64,000 nt of DNA, taken from Alviniconcha marisindica (taxonomy: Eukaryota > Mollusca > Gastropoda > Provannidae). Both the position numbers and the translations under genes were made by a program. The stretch spans positions 298,501-362,500 of the forward strand of contig JABMCL010001901.1 in NCBI GenBank assembly GCA_018857735.1, in the 5' to 3' direction. Numbering within the stretch: the first letter of the stretch is position 1; the number at the start of each line of letters is the position of its first letter. Below, piece after piece: positions 46,437 to 57,845 of the stretch. A model generated the notes under the pieces. That model was not told where the DNA came from and searched no databases. It was given only the letters and a program-made list of their open reading frames with translations.

Positions 46437-46690
46437 AGTCTGATGAAAACAGACATCTTCAAAACCTTCCTTTGTGGAAACAAGAAGCATCACCAACTTC
46501 CTCTGTGGTAATAAACTAGCCATACAATCGTCCTTCCTAGAAACAAATATACCATCCGTACAACGCCCCCTAGAGAAAACACACCAGCCTAACAATCCTC
46601 CCTGGTGGAAACAAACAAGTCTCACAACATTCCTATATGGAAACTTACCAGCCTCACAATCCCCTTTGTGGAAAGGGCCATTGGACATTT
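46437..46690 (+). repeat. Minisatellite M, continuation
   Basis: gtggaaacaaacaagtctc, acaac, ttcct and similar, about six units of 40-45 bp. It resumes after the R2/R1 segment, which therefore probably inserted into the array. Confidence 0.75.
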
Positions 46691-46885
46691 AACACCAAGA
46701 CAGCCGCGAAGGTCACACGAGGGAGGAAAACAAAATACATCAAATTACAGACAAGAGTCTGAATCACTGTTCGCGTCAACGTCACTTCCGCTGAAATAAG
46801 ATTGGGACAAATGGCGCAAAATGAATAAGGAAGGCTGAAATTAGACCGGCGGGATTCCTGGCAGTACGGAGAAGCACTCAAAGGT
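46691..46885 (+). repeat. Unrecognised bridge and R1 fragment
   Basis: 46825-46878 holds aaggaaggctgaaattag, cggcgggattcctggcagta and gaagcac of R1. Confidence 0.6.
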
Positions 46886-47130
46886 TGGTTGGTTAGTTCT
46901 TGGACATTAACGACACGTCCCGTCAACCGCACAGGGTCACCTCAGGACAAACACGTTAGTCAGTACTTGGATTTTTTACGACTCGTCAACCGCACAGGGT
47001 CACCTCAGGACAAACACGTTAGTCAGTACTTGGATTTTTTACGACTCGTCAACCGCACAGGGTCACCTCAGGACAAACATGTTAGTACTTGGATTTTTTA
47101 CGACTCGTCAACCGCACTGGATAACCTCAG
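46886..47130 (+). repeat. R2 head amplified as a 63-bp tandem repeat
   Basis: ggttggttggttagttcttg starts the R2 head; cgtcaaccgcacagggtcac then recurs at 46921, 46984, 47047 and (diverged, after a 4-base deletion) 47106. Each unit ends cttggattttttacgact. 63 bp is a multiple of three, which is why a frame stays open through it. Confidence 0.9.
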
Positions 47131-47504
47131 GACGAATCATAAAAAAATGTTTTTGTCAATACCAAATCATAAGTCACAGGTAATTTATTCTGATACATTC
47201 CAGGCTCCAAGAGGGGCTAGACAGTTATTTCAACAGCGCAAGGAAACCTCAGCACGAATCACACATTCAGTTACTCCATACCAGGTCGAAACGCGAGTCA
47301 CCCCAAAACAAGTAAAACGTTGGCTCCCAGTTCTACACAGAACACAGTAACACCAAACACAACCAAGCCCCCACCCCCTCACCACCACACACACAAAGAG
47401 TCAATAATTAGCACATCTCAATATTTACATTTCCCTTATTTACCTCCGATGCTGGGACCTCTGACTCTGACAGCCTTGGATATTCTCGAAAGAGGGAACC
47501 TCTG
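47131..47504. other. No recognisable feature
   Basis: Possibly the remainder of this R2 copy; short AC tract near 47380. Confidence 0.35.
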
Positions 47505-47567
47505 ATAGCCCTGGATACTCTCAGCAAATGGGACCATAATTTCTGCGTCCACAGTGCTCCACCGTAG
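47505..47567 (+). repeat. Dispersed repeat R1, end fragment
   Basis: ctctcagcaaatgggacca, taatttctgcgtccac and agtgctccac. Confidence 0.7.
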
Positions 47568-47858
47568 GGATGTGGCAACAAGCTAGGCTCACAACCTTTC
47601 CTGGTGGAACCAAACCCTGCAGCCCCATGTCAATCCTCGGTGGAACACAAAGACGCCTTATGTGTTTGCCTTCCGGAAATAATGCAGTCGTACATTACTC
47701 CAACCAGCAAACAAATCCGTCATATAGAGTTCCTTTGCTCAAACAAAGTCTCACAAGGTTCCTTTGTTGAAACATGCAGTTTCATGTGCATTTGAAGCAG
47801 TTCTTTTGAACCATCTGCTGGAGAGAAAAAGAAGAAGAAATGGTGAAGAACACACACA

Positions 47859-47890
<32 letters not shown>

Positions 47891-48687
47891 CTCCCACAAA
47901 GTTCCCATTCTGAAACCGCCTGGAAATAAAAGCATTTTTAAACAAATAACCTTACAATGTTCTCTTGATAAAACAATCCTGTATGGCTCATACAGTCGTA
48001 TTTGCTCTTTTCTTCTTCTTCTTCTTTTCATTTTTTTAATTTTTTTTTAAAGCAAACAGTCATGTAAGGTTTCTTGTTGAAACGGTCATGCAAAATTTAT
48101 TTTTACAGAAACAGTCGAACAGGGTTCTTAATGTTGAAACAGCCTGTAACGTTCTTTTGTTGCATTAAACATGCAGGCCCCGTGTGTTCTTCTGTTAAAG
48201 CGAAACCTGACTCAATGTTAATTTCTGAAACAGTCCTTTGCCGGCCAGACGCTCTGCCACTCGAGTCTTATATTCTTCCTCTTTCACCACACTGCTCTCA
48301 AAACTCATTCGCTACTATTTTCAAACTTCCCGACACTTGTTCTGCCACTGAATATGTTCCCTCTTTTAACACTGCTGTCCAAGAAGTAAAAAAAGAAAAG
48401 AAAGGGGAGGGGGTTGTTATTATTTCTAAACTTCCCGACACTTGTGCCCTCATTGGGTATATTCCCTCTTTCAACACTGCTCTCAAAATGCCTTCCGTTA
48501 TTATTTTTAAACCTCCCACCACTGAGTCTTTTTCCTCTTCCAACGCTGCTCTCAAAACGTATTTATTACTCCAAACCTCTCGATTCTTCCCTTGCCACTG
48601 AATCTGTCTCCCCTTTCAACATTGTTCTTAAAACCTCTAAACCCGACTCTTTCACCATCGTCTTTATCCCTGTCGTAGTAAGGCATG

Positions 48688-48723
<36 letters not shown>

Positions 48724-48949
48724 TGTGTGTGCGTATTCCTTGCTGAAATCAAAACAAGTCTTGCTAGATTCCTTGGTGAAAATAACAGCACGGTATCGTA
48801 ACCATTGATCCTACGGTGAAATCAAAACAGGTTTAATTGGTTTGGGGATAGGCTGTCTTGTGTGACGTCCATCGCGATTTCTGTCTGCACACAAAACCCT
48901 GTCGGATTTTTGTGTACGAACAAAACAGTCATAAGGCGATTCAAAACAG
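47568..48949 (+). repeat. Minisatellite M, right section, highly degenerate
   Basis: gaaacaagctaggctcacaa, then cttgttgaaacggtcatg and later acttcccgacacttgt/ccctctttcaacactgctc units (48290-48640), and from 48780 tgtgcaaacaaaacagtc units. Contains GCAC (47851-47887) and GCGT (48688-48731) microsatellites and (CTT)n at 48010-48028. Confidence 0.7.
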
Positions 48950-49033
48950 TACGGTGTGATCTTTGTGTGCAAACAAAACAGTCTTAAGTTCGAACTTAAG
49001 ACTGTTTTGTTTGCACACAAAGATCACACCGTA
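48950..49033. repeat. Perfect 84-bp palindrome without spacer
   Basis: Each arm is 42 bases; the left arm (48950-48991) starts tacggtgtgatctttgtgtg and the axis is ttc|gaa between 48991 and 48992. The right arm is its exact reverse complement, with no mismatch and no loop, and symmetry ends abruptly at both sides. The left arm is an ordinary unit of array M (gtgcaaacaaaacagtc); the right arm is the same unit inverted. Confidence 0.97.
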
Positions 49034-49396
49034 TAGATTCTTGTGTACAACAAGATAGTCTTATTCCATTCGTATGCGCAAAAGCGGCAGTCATATGCGG
49101 TTCTCGCGTGCGAATGGAACAGTCCTATGCGACTACTGTGAGCAGACAGCACAGTCCTATACCTTATGCAACTTAAACAGTCCGTTGTGCTTCATTCTAA
49201 CCTTCCACTAAAAACGTCCCATGCGAAACTTGTGAGCTACAAAGGAAATAATGTCCGGTGGACATGCTGCGGCAAAGTGAATGAAAAATCTTAGGCGACC
49301 CTTGCATGCCAACATAACAGTGACAAGCGAACATTTGGTGTAAACGTATCCATTGTACAAAAGCACTTATGGACGAACGCGCGCGCGCTTGCTTAC
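49034..49396 (+). repeat. Minisatellite M, last degenerate units
   Basis: gaatggaacagtcctatgcg, agcacagtcctata and aacttaaacagtccg relics up to about 49200, then unrecognised sequence. Confidence 0.55.
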
Positions 49397-49430
49397 ACAC
49401 ACACACACACACACAACACACACACACACA

Positions 49431-49461
<31 letters not shown>

Positions 49462-49463
49462 CA
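49397..49463 (+). repeat. (AC)n microsatellite with phase breaks
   Basis: Preceded by a gcgcgcgc run at 49379. Confidence 0.95.
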
Positions 49464-49544
49464 TTTTTTCACATCTATGTGCCGACATCTCTCGAGGATA
49501 GTGCTTAACGTCCACATAAACCATAAGGCTTATTAGGCACGGGG
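49464..49544. other. No recognisable feature
   Basis: Short spacer, G-rich towards the SINE tail. Confidence 0.4.
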
Positions 49545-49800
49545 AGAAGGGGGAAGGGGGTATGGAGGTTGGGGGAGAAGGAGACTATATACCTATCGCT
49601 ACACTATCACCACCAGAATGACTCCTGCATTAAGACGGGCAGCGACGAGGGGCAAATTCACAAGACAGTGTCCATAAACAACCTTTCTGAAGAGAAAGGA
49701 GAGCCGAAGCGGAATCGAGCCGAGGCCCTTCTGCTTACCACGCAGCCTAACGCCTTACCGCTAATTACCAGCCTAACGCCTTACCGCTAAGCCAAACCGG
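49545..49800 (-). mobile_element. tRNA-derived SINE S2, full copy with duplicated A box
   Basis: On the minus strand: ggtttggcttagcggtaagg is a tRNA-like A box, and ggctcgattccgc a B box with one mismatch to GGTTCGANNCC. Between them gcggtaaggcgttaggctg is repeated about 26 bases apart, duplicating the A-box part. The body (tctcttcagaaagg to gtagcgataggt) matches 15640-15815. Tail runs into C-rich sequence on the minus strand. Confidence 0.78.
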
Positions 49801-50115
49801 CTCATGCATCTCTTGAAACAAGGCACACGTATTTACTGAAGTCTCTTGACTGAAATAAGGCATACGTGCTTATGCCGATGCCTCTCGCAACAAATCATAC
49901 TCATGTCTCAATGGCTGCATCGCTCAAAACAAGACATAAGCAAGTTCTGTTTCTTTTACGTCGACATAACTCGGCATTTGTTAAGCAGTGCGTCTTGGAC
50001 TGCTCACAACAACAGCAGTTGCCCCCCGCCCCCCACAGACACACATACACACTCCCCAGTCCCCGATGTCCCTGTCATCTGCAGATATAAGTACGAGTCA
50101 AGCTCCCCTCACCCC

Positions 50116-50118
<3 letters not shown>
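49801..50118. other. No recognisable feature
   Basis: Short degenerate repeats of ctcttgaaacaaggcacacg type near 49810-49880. Confidence 0.4.
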
Positions 50119-50708
<590 letters not shown>

Positions 50709-50715
50709 CTGCGTC

Positions 50716-50757
<42 letters not shown>

Positions 50758-50772
50758 GTTGTGTGTGGTGTG

Positions 50773-50858
<86 letters not shown>
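50709..50858 (+). repeat. (GT)n and (GA)n compound microsatellite
   Basis: GT with two breaks to 50782, GA to 50858. Confidence 0.97.
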
Positions 50859-50862
<4 letters not shown>

Positions 50863-51167
50863 GGGGGAATGGAAGAACACTAATCTGGAAGTGACAGAAT
50901 TAAAGGCCATCATTGTTCGTGAACAAACCGACGGCTAGCAGTGATATGGTGAGCTAGCTACACGAACAACTATCTTTTCTACGGGTAAAATAACTTCCGT
51001 GAAAAAAGGGCAACACGTCTGACACTGTGCCAGACTCACAACGTGCACAACGAATATCCTGACCCAACAGCCAAACCCTTAATCTGTGCAAGGCAATATC
51101 TAGAAGGAGAATAAGTGGAATAAGAAATAGATTCGTAACGAAAAAGAATTACGGAAGGAGGGGGGGG

Positions 51168-51212
<45 letters not shown>

Positions 51213-52089
51213 TAAAAAAAAAAATATCAAAAGGAGAGAGACAGAGAAAAACCAAAAGGAATGGCCAAAGAGTATTAATGGCATTCAATCTCAATAACCT
51301 TATCTTTCGGTCCCACCCCTTTGCTTCACGACTGTTTCGAACTCTGCAAGGAAAATACGCTACAGCCGCGCTGAAGTCGCTAAATGCACAGATATCAAAA
51401 CTCCTGTTTACGAGCTACCTCTAATTGTCATGTCTGCAAGGACCTGATAACGGTTATTACTCGTATGCTCCGTTTTCTGTTATACAGCGGGGAAGTCTCA
51501 TGTCTCGAGGCACAAATCTCCCTCAGCGCCGAATGGCAGAGGTCATGCCGAGCGCTTCTGGCTGAAAACCTGTCTTGACAGGACGACTTCATTTATTTAT
51601 TTATTTATTTATTTATTTTTCGAGGGGGGTGCGGGGGGAGGAGAACGAGGGGGGGGGGGGGAAGAGAGATATCGCATACTTTTACCGTTCCCACTGAGTT
51701 TTTCCTGTGGGCAACTTCGGATGCTTTTCCCGCTAAAAACAAACAAAAACAAAACAAACAAACTTCGACAGGGTCGTGCTACACAGCCTTATAAACCCGT
51801 AGTGAGGATATTAACGTCGTCAACACCCCAGGCACCGTCATATATCAATACACCCAAGTCAGATCTACAAACTCGGTCCAAACACAAACACGGCATGGGA
51901 AATCAACCAAGAGGCCGGAAAGGCGACGTTCCCTAATCAAGCAATATGAAAACCTGTAACACTGGAGTCAGAGGTAACGGATCCATCAGCCACCATTGCT
52001 TGCCCCTGTTGTTTGATGAGAAAAGATGAATAAACGTACGACGGGTACGTAAACAAAGAGAAAAAACATCATAAACTGTGTACGAGTAG
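50859..52089. other. Unrecognised DNA with simple repeats
   Basis: Includes G run plus (GA)n at 51160-51208, (ATTT)n at 51590-51620 and G-rich 51624-51662. No coding motif. Confidence 0.4.
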
Positions 52090-52425
52090 TACACAGTACT
52101 TGCCACCCCTGACCTTTTCAGTGTGAAAGTCCAGCCTGCCCCGAAAAACGCCTGCTTTAAAGCCTAATAAGTAGCACGGGAGACCGACAATAGTTTCATT
52201 TAAGCAGAAAAATGGTGACCTACTATATTCCACACGGGAAACTGGGGGAGGGCTAAGGGGGGTCTCAAGGACTAGACACTGACCTCACCACCTCAGGCTA
52301 AGGTCAAAGTTACTGCCTGAACGGGACTCGAACCCGCAACTATTCGATCCTCGTCACCCCACCCCTCCATCCCCCAGTCCAGCGCTTCGACCACTCTGCC
52401 GCACCAAGTCGTTCTTAGAGAGGTT
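52090..52425 (-). mobile_element. tRNA(Ser/Leu)-like SINE
   Basis: The minus-strand head reads ggtgcggcagagtggtcgaa and gcgctggact (A box of a class II tRNA), followed by ttgcgggttcgagtcccgtt with a perfect B box. The interval between boxes is about 65 bases, long for a tRNA and G-rich, arguing against a functional gene. The body goes on with taactttgaccttagcc. Its 3' limit is uncertain. Confidence 0.65.
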
Positions 52426-52784
52426 CGATCGATTTCTTCCCTGTCGAAATAGCTCCTTGATTCAATTCTGGGTCCAATAAAATGTACTTCATCAAAAGAT
52501 TACTCATGAAAAGCATGATTGATGGATAACTGACCGATCGCCGTTGATTTTATTTTTTTTGTTCTCGGGGAAGGGGGTTATTAAATTAGATTCACGGATC
52601 GATGATGCAGTGACCTACCCGACGACCTTCCAGCTCGATTGCTAGGCTGAATGCACCTCACTGACTGATTCTTGATATACGAAAGACATCAGATCACAAC
52701 AAACAACAACAATATGCACAAAAACAAACAAAACCAGTTCTTTGGAAACATCACAAGCCACTTCATATTATGCTTTTCAGGATG
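52426..52784. other. No recognisable feature
   Basis: No motif recognised. Confidence 0.4.
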
Positions 52785-53135
52785 ATAAAGAATAAAGTTT
52801 CCCCAAAATGCTTTCGTGTATTCACAGGACCTCCATACCTCTCCGAATTTCTCCAAATGCACACTCCCTCAAGAGATCTTCGCTCTTCCACAGATACACG
52901 TATTTTCAAAATTCCTCGTTCTAGTTCCAAAACGTTAGGTCAGAAAGCATTCTCACATGCCGGGCCCTCTGCGCGGAATGATCTTCCTGATTACAGTCTT
53001 CGTCATTCTGAACCTCAAACATCAGACTGGCCCTAAAAACTCCTCTCTTTTGAAAATGCTTCTAATTGTTTGCCCCCGTCTCTCTGGGATTTTTTTCCTC
53101 TCTGTACGCGCGTGCGTGTGTCCGTGCATGAATGA

Positions 53136-53214
<79 letters not shown>

Positions 53215-53274
53215 GTGTGTGTGTGGTAGTGTGTTCGGCTGTGTGTGTGTGATGTGTGTATGGTGTGTGTGTGT

Positions 53275-53344
<70 letters not shown>

Positions 53345-53465
53345 ACAGGTGTGTCAGTGTGTGTGTGCTGATGTGTTCTGTTGATTATCGCTTTGCTATT
53401 GTACGCGCCCAGCGCTGTACTGTTCTTCGATAGGTCAGGCGCATCGTAAATGTCCTTTATTACCA
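52785..53465 (+). mobile_element. CR1/L2-type LINE fragment, RT tail and 3' end
   Basis: One frame gives FTGPPYLSEFLQMHTPSRDL, RSSTDTRIFKIPRSSSKTLG and QKAFSHAGPSARNDLP, the conserved C-terminal block; a decayed LKTPLF follows near 53035. Then comes a GT microsatellite (53140-53343) and the terminus gtacgcgcccagcgctgta, then aaatgtcctttattacc. 5'-truncated and frameshifted. Confidence 0.88.
53140..53343 (+). repeat. (GT)n microsatellite in the LINE 3' UTR
   Basis: GT repeats with an imperfect middle (53214-53275). Confidence 0.97.
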
Positions 53466-53484
53466 TTATTTGGAAAGAATGAAG

Positions 53485-53655
53485 TGCCATCAAACCAGTA
53501 AGGAAGAAATTAGAACGGCTGGTATTCTCGGCAGTGGGCGAAACCTGCGCAGCTATATTCTGACCTACTTCCGGTCTGAAAGAGAGCCTTTGACAACTTC
53601 TTCGATGAGGAAGCCTTTCTTTCTGCATCCGCTGTACCCCATCGCGGGTAATGCC
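53485..53655 (+). repeat. Dispersed repeat R1, copy
   Basis: gtaaggaagaaattagaacg, gcagtgggcgaaacctg, ttctgacctacttccgg, ttctgcatccgctgtacccc. Lies just downstream of the LINE end. Confidence 0.75.
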
Positions 53656-53894
53656 AGCGGAGGCCAGTCTAATCTAGGTCATCAGAATAATAACCGATGC
53701 ATTAGCGATAGAGCAGACGGATTGGGTGATCGATTGACTCAGTGCCCGCTGGGTGGATCGGTCATCGATAACAACGCAGCACAAACTAATTATCCCATGA
53801 AACTGACAGACTGAAAGAGAGCAGACGATAAAATCACGGTCCCTGATACCCTGTTCCTAGCTATTTCCTGAAGGCAGCAGTCGAATCGGCCTAC
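53656..53894. other. No recognisable feature
   Basis: Short spacer. Confidence 0.4.
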
Positions 53895-54262
53895 TATAAA
53901 GTCTAGCTGAGGACTCAGTTCGTTCTGATTGAATCCATACTTAGTTACCAAGACGTATATTACAGTCATCCTCCCATACATTCTTTCCGTCCTTAGGTGA
54001 CACTAAAGTCTAGCTGGACACACCCGCTTCGTTCTGATTGAATCCATACTTGGTTACCAAGAAGTATACAACAGTCATCCTCCCCTACATTCTTTTCGTC
54101 CTTAGGTGACCCTAAAGTCTAGCTGAGGACCCGATTCGTTCTGACTGAATCCATACTTGGTTACTAAGAAGTATATTATAATCATTCTACCTTTGAGTCT
54201 TTTCGTCCATAGGTGACCCTGTGCGCTTGGCGTGACGTTAAAATGAAAGAACTAACCAACTC
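53895..54262 (-). repeat. R2 copy with a 108-bp tandem repeat, three units
   Basis: aaagtctagctg starts at 53898, 54005 and 54114. Units contain cgttctgattgaatccatac, ttggttaccaagaagtat and cgtccttaggtgaccct. The minus-strand start (54262 leftward) is ggttagttctttcatttta then gcgcacagggtcacctatgg, the R2 head. Each tandem unit includes a copy of the AGGGTCACCTnAGGACG motif. Confidence 0.85.
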
Positions 54263-54333
54263 CTTTGATTCTTGGCTAACTATAGCTTAACTGCCATTCC
54301 TTCCCTTGATTTTCGCTTGCATCCACAAGTTGC
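54263..54333. other. No recognisable feature
   Basis: Short spacer. Confidence 0.4.
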
Positions 54334-54335
54334 AT

Positions 54336-54398
<63 letters not shown>

Positions 54399-54401
54399 AC
54401 A

Positions 54402-54466
<65 letters not shown>

Positions 54467-54475
54467 CAAAGAGAG
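54334..54475 (+). repeat. (CT)n and (AC)n microsatellite
   Basis: CT to about 54365, AC with a few ATAC variants to 54469. Confidence 0.97.
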
Positions 54476-55859
54476 GTGCGTGGGAGGGAGGGAAAGAGAG
54501 ACAGAGAGATAAGAGCGAGAGCGAGAGGGTGGCGGAATATATTATTAATTAGGATTTTTGAGTTTGCCTTTACTCACATACAAATCCGCCGGCCAGTAAA
54601 CACGCAGTTTCCCGCAAGGGATTAATGAAGTTGTACTTACAGTACTGCATCTATACACAGCAGCATTAGGGCACGATGGATGCGGAGCACGACAGCACAC
54701 CATGGATGTGCTGCTATGTTACGACCAAGTGTTGCATGTCTCATGCCCCCAAAACGGTATCCCCCAAAATATCGGCAGTCCACTGGAACGTTTCTGATTT
54801 CCCGCCCCAGAAAATGATGCATCAAAACGGCCGGAAACATTCTGATCAGCACTCGATAGAGCCAGTTGTATTAACACACGAAAAGAAAATATGTTTCAAT
54901 TAAAATAGTTACTTCTTCAACTGTTACATCCAGTCAACCCCACAGGATATCCTACTCATGACGATCTGCTAACACACCATTTCTCCACAGCAAGATGAAT
55001 GGAAGAACGGTCGTATATGGCTTAACTCTGTTGTCCTCGTACCGCAGGACCCATTGGTTGCTATGGGATGCATGGCCGAGCTCTCTTTTAGACCAGTCGC
55101 GGTGGTTGGTAAACAGATTGTTTAACCAAGATGCTACACTTTTCTATTTAAACGTACGTTTATATTACAGCAGCAGGTGTCATTTCAGATACTGGGGGGG
55201 GGGGGTGGGGGGGGGGGTCGAGGGGGGGGGGGGGGGGGAGCAGTTCGCTCGCTGTAAAAAGAGTGACCAGCTGAGGAACACTCCTTGTTCTCTGATGGTT
55301 TCTTCACCGACTACTATAACGATGGCATAAACTGTCCTCAACCAACTCAGATAACAGTCGTCAATGTCTTTCGGACATTAAGATCTTTATGGGTCGTCAG
55401 TCTTGTTTTTCCTCCTGCCTTTTGCCGAGGCACCCTATAAATAGACTGTAGGCAGCAGGACAAATTCCCAGGGTCAATACACTGGCGGACAAGCTATCCA
55501 TGTGGACAGAATCTCTCGGGAAAGAAAACTGAGCCGGAGAACAATATCGACTTGTTGCTCCTACGGATGCGAGTTGCTAATAACAAATGCCAATGGGAAC
55601 AGACACCGTGTCAGCTCATTCCCAGTACAGATTGCCCGTGTTGTCTGTGGTTGTGAAACGTGCAGTCTCTTATATACACTGCCTAGGTTTTTCTCTCCCC
55701 CTCCCCCTTTTAAGAAAATACACATATAACAAAGTACACCCTATGTCTTTTCTTTTTCTTTTTTTAAGAAAACGTCAATGTTTACACTCCGCAGTAAAAG
55801 AAAAGTGAGCAGAGTAAAAATAAAAAGCAAAGGAAAGTGTACATAAAAGATTTCCAGCT
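54476..55859. other. No gene recognised; G-rich tract
   Basis: 55193-55238 is a near-continuous G tract broken by T, C and A. A 75-codon open frame at 54676-54903 has no motif I recognise. Confidence 0.4.
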
Positions 55860-56805
55860 TACAATTATCCATGCAGTCACGACCCGTCCTATGTGTCACG
55901 CCCCAGCCATGTGGTACCTACAACGATCCAGTCACAACAGGTCTAACGTCATTCACCAAGCATGTCATACCTACGAGCCAGTCACAACCTGTTCAATGTT
56001 CCTTTTCAACTATGTCCTGCGTACAACAAGCCACTCACAACCTGTCCAACGTCACTTTTCAGCCCTGCCCCACCTAAACGATCTAATCACATGTCCAATG
56101 TCACCATCTAACCATGCCCTCCTTAAAATGACCCAGTCAGTCCGTCAAACGCCACTTTTCAACCTTGCCATACAATAATGCAGTTTAAACATGTCTAACG
56201 TCATCCTCCAACCATACCCTTCTTAACATGATCCAATTACAACCCTTTCAACGTCACTTCTGACCCATCTCCAACCATGTCCTATTTACAGAGATCCAAC
56301 CACAACCCACCCAACGTCTCTTTTCAGCCATGTCCTGCCTAGAACGCTCCAGTCACATTCTGCCCAATGTCACACTCCAACCACGTCCTACCTGCAGCGA
56401 TTCAATCACATATCAAGCGTCACTTTACCTTACCTGATCCTATCTGAAATGATGCAAAACATATCCAACGCCATTCTCCAACTATATCATACTTAAAAAG
56501 ATCCACTTACAACCGTTTTAATGTCGCTTTTGGACCAGGTCCAACCTACGATTCAATCCCAACTTGTCCAATGTCAACCTCCAAGCACTGTCCTACCTAC
56601 AATCCAGTCACAGCCTGTCCGACGTCACCTTTCAACCATGTGAAACCTTCAACGATCAAATTAATGTCAGACCATGTCGTACGTCTAACACCAAACCACA
56701 GTCCACACTACGTCAGTTTTCCATCATGTTCTACCTGTAAAGATCCAGCGTCAACCGGCTCACCGTGACTCTTCAACCATGTCCTACCCACAACGATCCC
56801 GTCCG
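55860..56805 (+). repeat. Degenerate minisatellite, about 50-60 bp
   Basis: Blocks of cagtcacaacctgtccaac, gtcacttttcaaccatgtc, ctacctacaacgatcc recur about 17 times with heavy substitution. Confidence 0.8.
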
Positions 56806-57065
56806 CAGGTTTGGTTTTCAGCTGATAAGGAAATTAAGGTCTCATCTGATGAGATTCCAGAGCTATCACGGGTTCTATTTTTCAAGCGTGCAGTAGGTTT
56901 GAATGTGGATTTACGTGCTTCGCCAATGCCAGGAATTCGGCCATTCTAGTTTCTGCCTTCCTGACTTATTCACCTTCATCCAACCCTACCTTCCTCAGAT
57001 TTTTCCTAACATAAAATGACGTGGAACACAATCAGGGAATCAGACTTTTAACTGGATTTGATGAA
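56806..57065 (-). repeat. Dispersed repeat R1, left part of a copy split by FB1
   Basis: 56910-56960 holds gtgcttcgccaatgccagga and ttctgccttcctgac; 57000-57060 holds ttttcctaacataaaatgac and ggatttgatga. The copy continues at 57360 (gtggatttgatgacttgta). Confidence 0.65.
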
Positions 57066-57352
57066 TGAACACACACGGGAATTAATTAGCACTCGAAATA
57101 CGTAACACAAGTACAACAACAAAGACCTGAACGGCCTACAGTAACTCTCCCCTGGCATGCGTGTAAATAAGGGTACATAAACTCCACCAGAAGTACATCC
57201 CCATTCATTTGAAGATGTACCATTTTAGTGGAGTTTATGTACCCTGTATTTACACGCATGCCAGGTGAGAGTTACCGTTGGCGACTCGGGTCTTTGTTGT
57301 TGTACTTGTGTTAGGTATTTCGAGCGCTAGTTAACTCCCTTGTATGTTGATT
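57066..57352. mobile_element. Foldback element FB1, complete copy 2
   Basis: Left arm 57068-57200, right arm 57213-57350, loop about 12 bp. The arms pair as cacaagtacaacaacaaaga with tctttgttgttgtacttgtg, ggcatgcgtgtaaat with atttacacgcatgcc, and gggtacataaactccac with gtggagtttatgtaccc. Arm identity is higher than in the copy at 38548, so this copy may be younger. Inserted within an R1 copy. Confidence 0.87.
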
Positions 57353-57464
57353 CTGCTCGAGCGCTCTGGGCCTCGTTCTGTTTCAGATTTGTGGATTTGA
57401 TGACTTGTATTTTCGCCCCAATACGACCTTCGCCCTTGACCGGAAGTTACATACCACTATCAAG
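57353..57464 (-). repeat. Dispersed repeat R1, right part of the split copy
   Basis: gatttgatgacttgtatttt, cgccccaatacgaccttcgc and ccttgaccgg match the ends at 57785-57830 and 59940-59985. Confidence 0.65.
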
Positions 57465-57550
57465 TTCGTCAAAAGTCATCCTCAAGACGTGTACTACCCA
57501 TAACGATCCAACCACAACCTGACCAATCTTCAACCATATTCTACATACGA
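57465..57550 (+). repeat. Resumed units of the 55.9-kb minisatellite
   Basis: cataacgatccaaccacaac, ctgaccaatcttcaaccat; the array continues after the R1 insertion. Confidence 0.7.
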
Positions 57551-57845
57551 GTCATGCCAAGGACGGAGTACCCCGGACGCAGAAATGAAGGTCCGCCTCT
57601 CTGCTGAAAACTCAAGTAGGCAGGACTACTGAAGTGTGGAGTAGATCAGAATTTAACCATGCATGCTTCGTCCCGCCTTTCTAATATTGCTTTCCTGGTT
57701 CATGTAACTTTATTTTCCCGAAAAATCCTCACGAAACATAAAGCGACGGCTGAGATGAACAGTGAATCTGACTTCATGTGCGATCTAGTGATTTATGTTT
57801 CATGCTGATACGGCCTTCGTGGTTGACTGGGCGTAAAATGTAAAG
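57551..57845 (-). repeat. Dispersed repeat R1, second copy in the array
   Basis: On the + strand: agtaccccggacgcagaaat, ctgctgaaaactcaagtagg, gcatgcttcgtcccgcc, ctttcctggttcatgtaact, gctgatacggccttcgtgg and tgactgggcgtaaaatgtaa. Probably the most complete R1 copy (about 290 bp), ending in an A-rich tail. A further minisatellite relic follows at 57857-57890. Confidence 0.75.
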
